This document shows, piece by piece, positions 22,679 through 29,840 of a DNA stretch of 53,126 nucleotides. Where the stretch lies: the IMG/VR virus record IMGVR_UViG_3300046542_000116, positions 1-53,126 of that record; one strand, 5' to 3'. The translations under genes were made by a program, and so were the position numbers. The notes beneath the pieces are model-generated. The model worked only from the letters and a program-made list of their open reading frames with translations. It was not told the DNA's origin and searched no databases. The DNA comes from a virus. Each line of letters starts with the position of its first letter. Positions within the stretch are counted from its first letter, which is position 1.

Positions 22679-22711
22679 GGCGCACAGTGAGTCACATACT
22701 CACTGTGCGCC
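22679..22711. repeat. Perfect 14-bp inverted repeat between convergent genes
   Basis: GGCGCACAGTGAGT (22679-22692) and ACTCACTGTGCGCC (22698-22711) flank CACAT. No T-tract follows. The inner part CACAGTGAGT is repeated at 24022-24031 upstream of parA. It could terminate both converging operons, but the shared sequence also makes it a candidate binding site for the RHH protein of the par module (a centromere site). Confidence 0.7.
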
Positions 22712-22720
22712 CAACCTTCC

Positions 22721-23137
22721 TCAGTCGTCCCGGTCAATCAGGTATCGCGCCTTGTCGAGTTCGTAGCGCTTTTCGCGCTGCTCGATGAGGTAGTAAAGAT
22801 CTGACGGGGTGCCGTCGAAGTCCTTCGGGTCGGTCGCCCGTAGTTTCTCCAGTTCGCCCAGGTTGTAGGCCGCATGCTCGCGGCGCTCGGCGATCATTTC
22901 CCGGCACGTCGACATGAACACCGGGCAGTTCTCGGTGTTGCGGTTATACCAGCGCGCCATCTGGCAGAAGGCTTCAAGGTGCTCGCCATCGAAGTTGCTC
23001 AGGCTGTCCCCGCGAAATTTCCAGGTTTCGCCGTTGTACAGAGACAGGACGAACGACTGAAGGCTCAGGGCGGCCGAGTAGTCGGCTCCGATCAGCTTGT
23101 GGCGGTGAACGGTGAACGGGTTTTCAGTGGTGCTCAT
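22721..23137 (-). CDS. Hypothetical third gene of the par operon, 138 aa
   Basis: A soluble helical protein with no recognised family. It contains a Cys residue cluster (NCPVFMSTCREMIAERREH) and an acidic C-terminus. It follows the RHH gene on the same strand with a 43-bp gap that carries a GTGAGTAT box. It may be an accessory partition gene or an unrelated passenger. Confidence 0.65.
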   Translation of the reverse strand: MSTTENPFTVHRHKLIGADYSAALSLQSFVLSLYNGETWKFRGDSLSNFDGEHLEAFCQMARWYNRNTENCPVFMSTCREMIAERREHAAYNLGELEKLRATDPKDFDGTPSDLYYLIEQREKRYELDKARYLIDRDD

Positions 23138-23180
23138 GGCGTGACCCCCTTTCTGTTTGTGAGTATGGTGAACCCAGTAA

Positions 23181-23399
23181 TCACCGTGAGTATTTGGCGA
23201 TGTACTGGTCGATAAAGTCCTGAATCACCGTCGTCATGTCCGACTCGTTGCGCATGCAGGCCCGGCGGAATTTTTCGTGCTTGGTTGCATCGAGGCGCAC
23301 GTTCAGGCGCTTTTCATCGGTATTCACTTTGGTGGCCTGGGCCATAAGCTTCGGCGCGCGGGTGGCCACGTCGCTGCGTGCGGTGGTGAGAAGTGTCAT
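23181..23399 (-). CDS. ParG-like ribbon-helix-helix partition protein, 72 aa
   Basis: A 72-residue protein with a disordered, basic N-terminus (~1-30) and a C-terminal RHH: KRLNVRLDATKHEKFRRACMRNESDMTTVIQDFIDQYIAKY. This layout and length match ParG of plasmid TP228 (76 aa), which binds ACTC-type boxes, represses its operon and stimulates the ParF ATPase through its flexible N-terminus. It starts one base after the ParA stop, the same order as parF-parG. Its stop lies inside a CACCGTGAGTATTTG box. Confidence in the partition role rests on the pair. Confidence 0.82.
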   Translation of the reverse strand: MTLLTTARSDVATRAPKLMAQATKVNTDEKRLNVRLDATKHEKFRRACMRNESDMTTVIQDFIDQYIAKYSR

Positions 23400-23400
23400 A

Positions 23401-24009
23401 TCAGGCCTCCAGTATTTTCTTCACTGCTTCTGCAAAGCGTAGCGATTCCAGTCTGATCTCGCTGTCGCCGCTTTCTGTCGGGGTTTTGCCTCGGGCAATG
23501 GCGGTCGGGTAGCCGATCCGGTCGCGCAGTGGCACCGGGACAACCGGCAGGCCGTATCCGTTCAGGGCCTCGGTGATCTCCCGGCCAAGGATCGTGTTCA
23601 CGTCCAGGCAGTTCACATACAGCGCGATCCGGAACTCTGGCCGGATCGCCTGGTGCGCCTTCATCAGCTCGATGGAGTCGGCAGCCGACCAGATGTCGAA
23701 CAGGCTTGGCGGGCATGGCAGCAGCGCCAGGTCGAGCGCCGGCAGTGCGTCGGCTGACAGCTCGCCCTTCGTGTCGATCACGCAGTAGTCGAAGCCTTCC
23801 AGCGCCTTCAGGTCCGACACCCGGTCGGCCGCGAATATCTCCAGCGACTTCGGTAGCTTGGCGACCTCGATCCAGCGCGCAATGCTCCCTTGTGGGTCCA
23901 GGTCTACCAGGGCGACCCGGTGCTTTCGTGCCAGCGCCCCGGCCAGCGTGACCGCGCTTGTCGACTTTCCCGCCCCGCCTTTCTGCGTCACAAAACCGAT
24001 CTTTTTCAT
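23401..24009 (-). CDS. parA: ParA-family (ParF-type) partition ATPase
   Basis: A 202-residue small ParA without an N-terminal HTH, like type Ib ParF (206 aa). Walker A is KGGAGKST (10-17), the A' region is VDLDPQGS (35-42), and YCVIDTKGELSADAL carries the Walker B-type Asp. The start at 24009 (MKKIGFVTQKGG) is chosen because the upstream extension to 24042 runs through operator-like boxes. It should move or anchor the replicated genome on the nucleoid with the RHH partner. Presence in an integrase-bearing phage is unusual. Confidence 0.88.
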   Translation of the reverse strand: MKKIGFVTQKGGAGKSTSAVTLAGALARKHRVALVDLDPQGSIARWIEVAKLPKSLEIFAADRVSDLKALEGFDYCVIDTKGELSADALPALDLALLPCPPSLFDIWSAADSIELMKAHQAIRPEFRIALYVNCLDVNTILGREITEALNGYGLPVVPVPLRDRIGYPTAIARGKTPTESGDSEIRLESLRFAEAVKKILEA

Positions 24010-24048
24010 GAGTACATGGCTCACAGTGAGTATTTGACTCACAGATTA
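24005..24048. promoter_or_regulatory. Candidate par operator/centromere boxes upstream of parA
   Basis: Directly upstream of the parA ATG are repeated GAGT/ACTC tetramers in mixed orientation: GAGTACAT, CTCACAGTGAGTATTTGACTCACAG. The sequence CAC(A/C)GTGAGTATTTG is shared with 23182-23196, and CACAGTGAGT with the inverted repeat at 22679. ParG of TP228 binds ACTC boxes spaced by AT-rich DNA, so autorepression and centromere function are likely. Confidence 0.65.
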
Positions 24049-24068
24049 CACGAATGTGCGGAAATCGC

Positions 24069-24123
24069 TTTGCATATTCGCGAGCATCGCATATAGTCCC
24101 TACAGAGGGACCAGAAAGGGACC
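24069..24123 (+). promoter_or_regulatory. Promoter with 18-bp operator copy F
   Basis: TTTGCA (24069-24074) and TATAGT (24092-24097) are 17 bp apart. The operator AGTCCCT-ACAG-AGGGACC (24095-24112) begins on the -10 and covers the expected start site. An extra half-site AAAGGGACC follows at 24115-24123. This is the clearest example of the operator lying on a promoter, here for the 24143-32048 operon. Confidence 0.75.
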
Positions 24124-24142
24124 AGCAGCAGGGGTTGGTGAA

Positions 24143-24868
24143 ATGGCAAAAATTCTGATTGGGTACTCGGCATGCGAGCTGACCCGGAAAGCCTTTGAAC
24201 AACATGGGCACGACGTCTGGACCTGCGACAAGCTTCCTGCTCGCGGCGAGCAGAGCAAGCACTTGCAGTGCGACATCTGGGTAGCGCTGAAGCTTGGATG
24301 GGATTTCGCCGTGCTGCATCCGATGTGCACCTACCTGACAACGTCGGGCGCATGGGCCTTGATGGATGCAAACTTTGAAAAATACCCGGGCGTTGGCTAC
24401 CACCAAAAGCCGAACCCGGAAAAGCTCTATGGCGCCGAGCGCCGAGCCGCGCAAGCCATCGAGCTGGACAACTTCCGCATGCTGCTTGATCTGCCGTTTC
24501 CGGTCGCGATCGAGAACCCCGGGACGTCGGCCATCAATACCGCAATTCGCGGACCTGATCAGGTCGTTCACCCGTACCACTTCGGTGACGACGCGAGCAA
24601 GGGGACGGGCTTCTGGCTGACCAAGGGCACGCCGAAACTGGTGATCGATCCTGCCGCCTATGTCCAGCCGCGCTGGTGCCTACAGCCGAGCGGTAAGACC
24701 CTGCCGCGCTGGTCCAACCAGACCGACGCCGGCCAAAACAAATTGCCACCGCGCCCTGACCGCTGGCTGGAGCGCTCCGAGACCTACCCGGGCATCGCTG
24801 CCGCCATGGGCGACCAGTGGGGGCGGTTCATCGCCGAACTCATGAAAGCACAAGAGAAAGCCGCATGA
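24143..24868 (+). CDS. DNA cytosine-methyltransferase-like protein (degenerate)
   Basis: A 241-residue protein. The start at 24143 (MAKILIGYSACELTRKAF) is set by alignment of the family N-terminus. The pattern is a Rossmann-type SAM-binding fold: an N-terminal strand and helix, HGHDVWTCDKLPARG, then DFAVLHPMCTYLTTSG where C5 methyltransferases have PPC and the catalytic Cys. It has MCT instead of PPC, and the length is short for a full methyltransferase. Phages carry many such proteins, and activity has not been shown for them to my knowledge. It starts the operon after operator F and overlaps the HTH gene by four bases. Confidence 0.7.
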   Translation: MAKILIGYSACELTRKAFEQHGHDVWTCDKLPARGEQSKHLQCDIWVALKLGWDFAVLHPMCTYLTTSGAWALMDANFEKYPGVGYHQKPNPEKLYGAERRAAQAIELDNFRMLLDLPFPVAIENPGTSAINTAIRGPDQVVHPYHFGDDASKGTGFWLTKGTPKLVIDPAAYVQPRWCLQPSGKTLPRWSNQTDAGQNKLPPRPDRWLERSETYPGIAAAMGDQWGRFIAELMKAQEKAA

Positions 24869-25071
24869 AGCTGGAACCAAGCAAGTTAAGCAGTGACCCG
24901 GCACACATCAGGAAGCTGATCGCATCGACCGGGATGACGCAGAAGGAAGCAGCCGCGGCACTGGGCGTCGGTCACCGAACGATCGGCGACTGGCTCGGCG
25001 GCAAGATCAAATGGTCCTACCCGGCGCAGTACGCGCTGGAGTGTCTTGTTCAATACGGGGTGGTGAAATGA
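24865..25071 (+). CDS. Small HTH protein (Cro/XRE-like), 68 aa
   Basis: Starts at 24865 (MKLEPSKLSSDPAHIRKL). The HTH spans ~15-45: LIASTGMTQKEAAAALGVGHRTIGDWL. It is similar in length and pattern to the leftward protein at 7645-7872, and both are followed by QYALE/QFALE near the end, so they are paralogues. It overlaps both neighbours by four bases. The likely role is a small regulator or structural DNA-binder. Confidence 0.75.
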   Translation: MKLEPSKLSSDPAHIRKLIASTGMTQKEAAAALGVGHRTIGDWLGGKIKWSYPAQYALECLVQYGVVK

Positions 25072-26288
25072 ATATTCCTGAAGGGTTTGTGCTGGTTCCG
25101 AAATCCATGCTGCTGGACAAAGAGGTAATCGGCGCCATCAATTTTCACTGCGGCGACGGTGCCGACGGGCAGTTCGGCGAATATTCTGACGGTCACCTTT
25201 GGGTCGGGACCGTAACCGATGACGACGGGAAAGGGGTTCACGGCCTGCATCTGGCTACATCCGAGTACCCGGAGGAAGGCAGCACTACCCTGGTTGAGTT
25301 TCCTGCCGTCATTGTCGATCAGTCCGCCGCCCACCTGACCATCCCCGGCGCACTGGAGTGGGATGGTGATAATGGTACTCACGGTGCGGACGGTGAGTCG
25401 CGTGCTCATGGTGAGTCTCGCGTGCCTGTGCGTGATGCAATCGCTGAGGCCCTTGGCGATGCTTACGACTGCACTCGCGTGTGGTCTGCGTGGCAGGTCG
25501 GCACGATGGATCAAAACGACTTCAGCCTGATTGTCGAGGATGACAGCCGGCTTGATGAGCTCGCCGAGGCGGCCATCCAGGCATACGACAACTCTGAAGT
25601 AACTCGACTGCGCGCCCAACTCGCCAGCACCGAACAATCGCGCCGCTCGTTCTTCGACTTGAGCAAGGATCTGGAGAAGAGGCTGGCCGAATTTCAGCGC
25701 GTCCTCAGCGGGATGCTGTTTGCCTACGATGACGGCGTGGGTCGTGACTGGTCGGCGCCTCTGCTCGATCACGCGCGAACTCTTTGCCCGGCGGTCGAGT
25801 TCGTTCCGGCTTCCACCAAATGCGAATCCTGTGGCGACTGGGGCCATATCGAAACCGAAGACAGCGCCCATGACTGCCCTGAGTGCGGGCCGAGCGTTGT
25901 CGAGCGGGCTGTCGAGGCTGGAGTGATGAATGCGCCGAAGCCATACGTGGCCATGACCGAAGCGGAGGTTGACGAATTCCTATCGTCGTTCGGCGGTGGC
26001 AGCGGCAACAAGGCCAAGCGCCGGATCGCGGCAATCGAAGCGGCCAAAACTGAATCCGCCCCATGCTGGAGCTGCAGCAAGCCGGTGACCATGGAAGATC
26101 GAGCGGCCGCTGATGGTTACTGCCCGCACTGCGTGGCCGAGCTTGAGCTCGAAGGCTGGCCGATGGCCAAGCCCGCCAAGCCCAAGACATGCATCGAATG
26201 CGATCAGCCCCACTGCCCTGGCGTATGCGTTGAGCGCGGCGATCAGGACTATGACCGGGACCAGGCTGCGAAGGGTGGCGACCAATGA
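25068..26288 (+). CDS. Multi-segment hypothetical protein with zinc-ribbon-like motifs, 406 aa
   Basis: The start at 25068 (MNIPEGFVLVPKSMLLDKE) overlaps the HTH stop. The N-terminal ~85 residues form one phage-type segment. A repetitive HGADGESRAHGESRVPVRDAI stretch follows, then a coiled coil near 185-225, and three Cys-rich regions: CESCGDWGHIE...CPEC, CWSCSKPVT...CPHC and CIECDQPHCPGVC. It seems to be a modular protein built from common phage accessory parts. GTGAGT-type boxes at 25376-25425 lie inside the gene. No enzyme activity is assigned. Confidence 0.7.
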   Translation: MNIPEGFVLVPKSMLLDKEVIGAINFHCGDGADGQFGEYSDGHLWVGTVTDDDGKGVHGLHLATSEYPEEGSTTLVEFPAVIVDQSAAHLTIPGALEWDGDNGTHGADGESRAHGESRVPVRDAIAEALGDAYDCTRVWSAWQVGTMDQNDFSLIVEDDSRLDELAEAAIQAYDNSEVTRLRAQLASTEQSRRSFFDLSKDLEKRLAEFQRVLSGMLFAYDDGVGRDWSAPLLDHARTLCPAVEFVPASTKCESCGDWGHIETEDSAHDCPECGPSVVERAVEAGVMNAPKPYVAMTEAEVDEFLSSFGGGSGNKAKRRIAAIEAAKTESAPCWSCSKPVTMEDRAAADGYCPHCVAELELEGWPMAKPAKPKTCIECDQPHCPGVCVERGDQDYDRDQAAKGGDQ

Positions 26289-26641
26289 AGGCCCGTATCG
26301 AGAAGAAGCTGAGCAAGCGCCTCGTTCAATTGTTCCCGTCGCTCTACGGGCGGTCCTGGATCGATGAAGACCATTCTGAGCTCGCATACGAGCAGCGGAC
26401 GCGAGTTAGCCACGTTCCGTCCGTTGGCGGTGAGTACTGCTCATATTCGGGTGATTGCAATGATACCTACAGCGCTTGGGATGACTGGTGCCGCATGTGG
26501 CCTTGGCACGGGTTGTTCGAGGAATACCCGGAAGGGCATGAGCACGAGTACTTCCCCAACACGGAAGGCTTCAGGCCGACCACCCGGAATCTGCTGAAGC
26601 TGGCCGCACAGAGCGAGCTGGCCGAGAGGGCTCGGAAATGA
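26285..26641 (+). CDS. Hypothetical protein, 118 aa
   Basis: A basic start (MKARIEKKLSKRLVQLFP) is followed by an aromatic, acidic middle (WDDWCRMWPWHGLFEEYPEGHEHEYFP) and a helical tail. It overlaps its neighbours by a few bases. No family is recognised. Confidence 0.7.
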   Translation: MKARIEKKLSKRLVQLFPSLYGRSWIDEDHSELAYEQRTRVSHVPSVGGEYCSYSGDCNDTYSAWDDWCRMWPWHGLFEEYPEGHEHEYFPNTEGFRPTTRNLLKLAAQSELAERARK

Positions 26642-26748
26642 TGACCTCCCTCGCCATCTGGCTGGCAATCCAGCTCCCGCTTGGCCATTTGATCGGACGG
26701 GTTCAGCGCCAAAAGCGCAAGTTTGACGAGGCGTTCAGGCATGGCTAG
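26638..26748 (+). CDS. Very small membrane protein, 36 aa
   Basis: MMTSLAIWLAIQLPLGHLIG, then a basic tail (RVQRQKRKFDEAFRHG): one membrane segment with a positive cytoplasmic end. ATG overlaps at both ends (upstream stop, downstream start) support it. Function unknown. Confidence 0.6.
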   Translation: MMTSLAIWLAIQLPLGHLIGRVQRQKRKFDEAFRHG

Positions 26749-27268
26749 CGCTCCGAAGTCAGCGCCAAAGCCGAAGCCAATGCCGGTCTACCTGATGCTC
26801 AGGAAGATGATCGACCCGGCGACGGGCAACCAGGTCGCGGCGTTCGTGCCGGCCTCGGATGCCGACAAGTCGATCCTGGGCGAGAAGGGCTACAAGTGGA
26901 ACGCCAAGGTTCGGGCCGACCTGAAACAGCCGCGCAACGAGCGGTTTAACAAGCTGGTGCACGGCCTGGGCAAGATCCTGGCGCAGAACATCGACCGATT
27001 CAGCGGCAAGCAGTCGCACGCAGCCATCAAGGCGCTGCAAACCGAGTCGGGCATCTACTGCGAGGAAGACAGCCTGGAGGTTCCTGGCATCGGCTCGCTG
27101 ATCATCAAGCGCCCGCAAAGCCTTTCCTACGACTCGATGGGTGAGGAAGTGTTCCAGGACTTCTGGGCGAAGGTCTGCGGTTACCTGGTGCTGAAGGACT
27201 GGCCGACGCTCACAGAAGAGCGGTTGACCGAAATGGCGGAATTTGAAGGGTTCAGGGAGGCGGTATGA
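26741..27268 (+). CDS. DUF1367-like phage protein
   Basis: A 175-residue protein; the start is at 26741 (MASAPKSAPKPKPMPVYLMLRK). The features VAAFVPASDADKSIL, KVRADLKQPRNERFNKLVHGLG and KRPQSLSYDSMGEEVFQDFWAKV fit the DUF1367 family found in the nin region of lambdoid phages. The function of the family is unproven; an association with recombination has been guessed from position. Confidence 0.75.
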   Translation: MASAPKSAPKPKPMPVYLMLRKMIDPATGNQVAAFVPASDADKSILGEKGYKWNAKVRADLKQPRNERFNKLVHGLGKILAQNIDRFSGKQSHAAIKALQTESGIYCEEDSLEVPGIGSLIIKRPQSLSYDSMGEEVFQDFWAKVCGYLVLKDWPTLTEERLTEMAEFEGFREAV

Positions 27269-27600
27269 GCGAGATTGATTGGTTTGTTTGGTGGGTTGTT
27301 GGCTGCGGCATTGTCTTTAACGCCTGGCTCGTCTGGGGTTTGGCCAAGGTATCCGCTGGCCTGATCTACACGGCCATCGCTGCGGCATCGTTTACGCGGT
27401 TCTGCTGGGCCTGCGGGAGGGTTCACGGCTTCAAGGGTCAGAAATTCCCGTCATGGGTCTATGCGCCGCGGGTCTGGTGGGGGTTCTTCGCGGTGTCGCT
27501 GGGCGCTCGCCCTGGATCGATAAATCATATGGGCGGTGCCGGCGTCTGGAATGGCATCGGCAACTGGACGGTATTCCCTCGCAAGGAGGCCGAATCATGA
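27265..27600 (+). CDS. Membrane protein, unknown, 111 aa
   Basis: Hydrophobic segments at ~5-30 (WFVWWVVGCGIVFNAWLVWGLAKV) and ~32-50, possibly a third near 68-80. Trp-rich. It overlaps both neighbours by four bases. No holin-like features such as a charged tail are clear, so the function is unknown. Confidence 0.68.
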   Translation: MSEIDWFVWWVVGCGIVFNAWLVWGLAKVSAGLIYTAIAAASFTRFCWACGRVHGFKGQKFPSWVYAPRVWWGFFAVSLGARPGSINHMGGAGVWNGIGNWTVFPRKEAES

Positions 27601-27896
27601 GCAAGCAGGACAAGATCACCAAGGCCGCCCGGGGCCGGGATTGCCAGGTTCGTTTGCCGGGCTGCCCGAACAACACCGAAACAACCGTGCTCGCCCATTA
27701 CCGGCTGGCGGGTACGTGTGGGATGGGTATCAAGCCAAACAACCTGCAGGCGGCGTTTTGCTGCGCCTGGTGTCACGATCGCATCGACGGCCGCGCCCGT
27801 TACGACATGCCCCGCGACGAGATCCGGCTGTACCACGCCGAGGGTGTTTTCCGCACCGTGGACATTCTGGTCGCTGAAGGGAAGGTAGCTGCATGA
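27597..27896 (+). CDS. DUF1364 nuclease-domain protein
   Basis: A 99-residue protein with the DUF1364 pattern: ITKAARGRDCQVRLPGCPNNTETTVLAHYRLAGTCGMGIKPNNL and CAWCHDRIDGR. The paired Cys (CQV, GCP, CAWC) and His (AHYR, CHD) suggest a small HNH-like metal site. It is found in the same nin-type position in lambdoid phages. Whether it cleaves DNA is not established here. Confidence 0.82.
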   Translation: MSKQDKITKAARGRDCQVRLPGCPNNTETTVLAHYRLAGTCGMGIKPNNLQAAFCCAWCHDRIDGRARYDMPRDEIRLYHAEGVFRTVDILVAEGKVAA

Positions 27897-28051
27897 TCCG
27901 CCGCCCATCCATGTTTCAGCAGCCAGCGCCATCGCCCTGGTACGTCAACAAAACCAAATGCACCGAGTGCGGCAAGTCTCGCGCCACTGGCAGTCATGCG
28001 AAGTGCAGCCGGGCGCGGCAGATGCGCTTTGCGGGGGAGAACAAGGCATGA
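27893..28051 (+). CDS. Small zinc-finger-like protein, 52 aa
   Basis: CTECGKSRATGSHAKC forms a likely one-zinc knuckle in a basic protein. Its ATG overlaps the DUF1364 stop, and its stop overlaps the phosphatase start. It is typical of small nin-region proteins that bind nucleic acid. Confidence 0.7.
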   Translation: MIRRPSMFQQPAPSPWYVNKTKCTECGKSRATGSHAKCSRARQMRFAGENKA

Positions 28052-28752
28052 GTCTGATCAAGCGATTTGAACGAAACACCGCCGGGCGTGACTTTGCAGT
28101 CGGCGACATTCACGGGCACTTCACCCGGCTACAGGTTGCGCTTGACGCCATCGGCTTCGATCCGGCCATTGACCGGCTATTCAGCGTTGGCGATCTGGTC
28201 GACCGCGGGCCTGAATGCCGTGACGTGCTGACCTGGCTGGATAAGCCATGGTTCAACGCGGTGCGCGGCAACCATGACGATTACGTCGTGCGCTTCGACA
28301 CTTGCGACGTGGAAAACTGGGTCTACAACGGCGGCTCCTGGTTCGCTGGGTTGAATCGCGACGAGCAGGAAGAGTTCCGCGCACAGTTCGCCGAGCTGCC
28401 GATCGCCATCGAGGTCGAGACGGATGGCGGGCTGGTTGGCCTGGTGCACGCTGACTGCCCGTTCCCTTCCTGGCATGAGCTCCAGTTCGAGCTGGAATGC
28501 GCGACGACACCGAAACGCCTGAAGCTAGTGCAGAACAGCTGTATGTGGTCGCGTTCCAGGATTGAGCATGGCGACGTGTCGGGCGTGCTGGATATTCGTG
28601 CGCTGGTGGTTGGCCATTCGCCGCTGAGCGAGGTCGCCATCCTCGGCAACGTCTACCACATCGACACCGCGGGATGGATTCCGGATTTCGGGCACTTCAC
28701 GCTGCTGAATCTGGAAACTCTGGAGCCGGCCAAAATGGAGAGCAAGGCATGA
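28048..28752 (+). CDS. Serine/threonine protein phosphatase (PPP family, NinI-like)
   Basis: A 234-residue phosphatase with all PPP motifs: GDIHGH (19-24), GDLVDRG (48-54), GNHDD (74-78), a VHADCPF block and VGHSPL. It is close in size and architecture to lambda NinI phosphatase (221 aa). These bind two metal ions and remove phosphate from Ser/Thr (or His/Tyr) residues. It sits in the nin-like segment between the zinc knuckle and the papain-like gene. Confidence 0.93.
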   Translation: MSLIKRFERNTAGRDFAVGDIHGHFTRLQVALDAIGFDPAIDRLFSVGDLVDRGPECRDVLTWLDKPWFNAVRGNHDDYVVRFDTCDVENWVYNGGSWFAGLNRDEQEEFRAQFAELPIAIEVETDGGLVGLVHADCPFPSWHELQFELECATTPKRLKLVQNSCMWSRSRIEHGDVSGVLDIRALVVGHSPLSEVAILGNVYHIDTAGWIPDFGHFTLLNLETLEPAKMESKA

Positions 28753-29213
28753 GCTATCTGATTTCGCACCAAATGCAGCAAACCTATAACACCTGCTTCT
28801 CGACGTGCATGGCCATGCTCAAGTGCGATCCGGTCGGTTACGTTGTTTCGCAGCTGCACGACTGGTACTTCGCCGGCGGCGTGAGCACAAGGCAGGCACT
28901 GGAAAGGCTGGAAATCCCATTCGAGTCGTTCGATACAGCGGACCTTCCAGAAATGACCCAGGACGGGGCTTATCTCGTTGCGGTGCCGTCATTGAACATG
29001 CCCGGGGGAATGCACCAGATTATCTGCGAGTGCTTCGATGGCTACCACGTCGTTCATGACCCGGCCATGGGGCGACCGGGCAGCAAACACTATGTCGCCG
29101 CCTTGACGGAAGGAATCCCGAACGAGGTGAAGCTCTACGGATATGTCATCGACGCATTCATCCCGCGCAGCTATCTGGCGGACCGGTACCGGTTCAAGCT
29201 CGATAAAAAGTGA
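28749..29213 (+). CDS. Papain/C39-like cysteine protease fold protein
   Basis: A 154-residue protein starting at the ATG at 28749, which overlaps the phosphatase stop. It has the residue order of C39-like peptidases: Gln11 and Cys16 (QQTYNTCFSTCMAML), His89 (GGMHQIICECFDGYH) and Asp104 (VVHDPAMG). Families with this fold act as peptidases, deamidases or transglutaminases. There is no secretion signal. A host- or phage-protein-modifying role is possible but speculative. Confidence 0.65.
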   Translation: MSYLISHQMQQTYNTCFSTCMAMLKCDPVGYVVSQLHDWYFAGGVSTRQALERLEIPFESFDTADLPEMTQDGAYLVAVPSLNMPGGMHQIICECFDGYHVVHDPAMGRPGSKHYVAALTEGIPNEVKLYGYVIDAFIPRSYLADRYRFKLDKK

Positions 29214-29231
29214 TGGCATTCTGATTATTAC

Positions 29232-29262
29232 GGTCCCTGCAGAGGGACTGTATCGGATATGA
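29232..29262 (+). promoter_or_regulatory. 18-bp operator copy G upstream of the dNMP kinase
   Basis: GGTCCCT-GCAG-AGGGACT (29232-29249), a perfect inverted repeat apart from the central GCAG (itself near-palindromic) and the outermost base pair. TATGAT, a -10-like element, follows at 29257-29262. It lies in the only sizeable gap of the 24143-32048 operon. Confidence 0.75.
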
Positions 29263-29297
29263 TAGCGCGCGTAGGCAAACAATCAGGGAGTGACCGA

Positions 29298-29840
29298 ATG
29301 AGCAGATTGATAGGTATCGCTGGCCGGGCCGGCAGCGGAAAGGATACGGCAGGCGCGCACCTGGTCGAGCGTTACGGGTTCCAGCAGTACGCCTTCGCCG
29401 ATCCGATCCGGGCAATGCTCGGCGCGCTCGGCGCATTCCCTGCGAGCGACCTGATCGACCGCGGCGCCAAGGAAGCGACCATCGACTGGCTGGGCAAGAG
29501 CCCGCGGCAGATGGCGCAGACCCTCGGCACCGAGTGGGGGCGCGAACTCGTTCACCCTCAACTGTGGATTCTGATGGCGCAGCGCCGACTGGATGCTGCC
29601 AAAGCCGCCGGGCATGACCTGGTTATCACCGACGTTCGTTTTGAGAACGAAGTGGAGTGGATTCAGGCGCAAGGTGGCCAGGTGATCTTCCTGAAGCGGC
29701 CGGGCGTGGAGGCGGTCAGCGCGCATGCGAGCGAGCAGTTCGACCCGGCTGACTTCGCCGACTGGTTCATTCGCAACGACAACACGATCGACATTCTGCT
29801 GCATCGCGTCGATGAAGCCTTGACGGAGCTGTTCCCATGA
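29298..29840 (+). CDS. Deoxynucleoside monophosphate kinase-like protein
   Basis: A 180-residue P-loop kinase: GRAGSGKDTAG (9-19) is the Walker A motif, FADPIRAML the substrate region, and VITDVRFENEVE a Walker B-like segment. The YAFADPIR...GTEWGR pattern is that of phage dNMP kinases such as T4 gp1-like or adenylate-kinase-related enzymes. It would supply dNTP precursors. The start at 29298 has a GGGAG site. Its stop overlaps the metallophosphoesterase start. Confidence 0.85.
   Translation: MSRLIGIAGRAGSGKDTAGAHLVERYGFQQYAFADPIRAMLGALGAFPASDLIDRGAKEATIDWLGKSPRQMAQTLGTEWGRELVHPQLWILMAQRRLDAAKAAGHDLVITDVRFENEVEWIQAQGGQVIFLKRPGVEAVSAHASEQFDPADFADWFIRNDNTIDILLHRVDEALTELFP

Noticed and set aside
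23396-24580. 394-aa minus-strand ORF
   Set aside because: It overlaps parA in another frame and the MTase-like gene in antisense. Its composition (Arg/Gly/Pro-rich) is that of a shadow frame.
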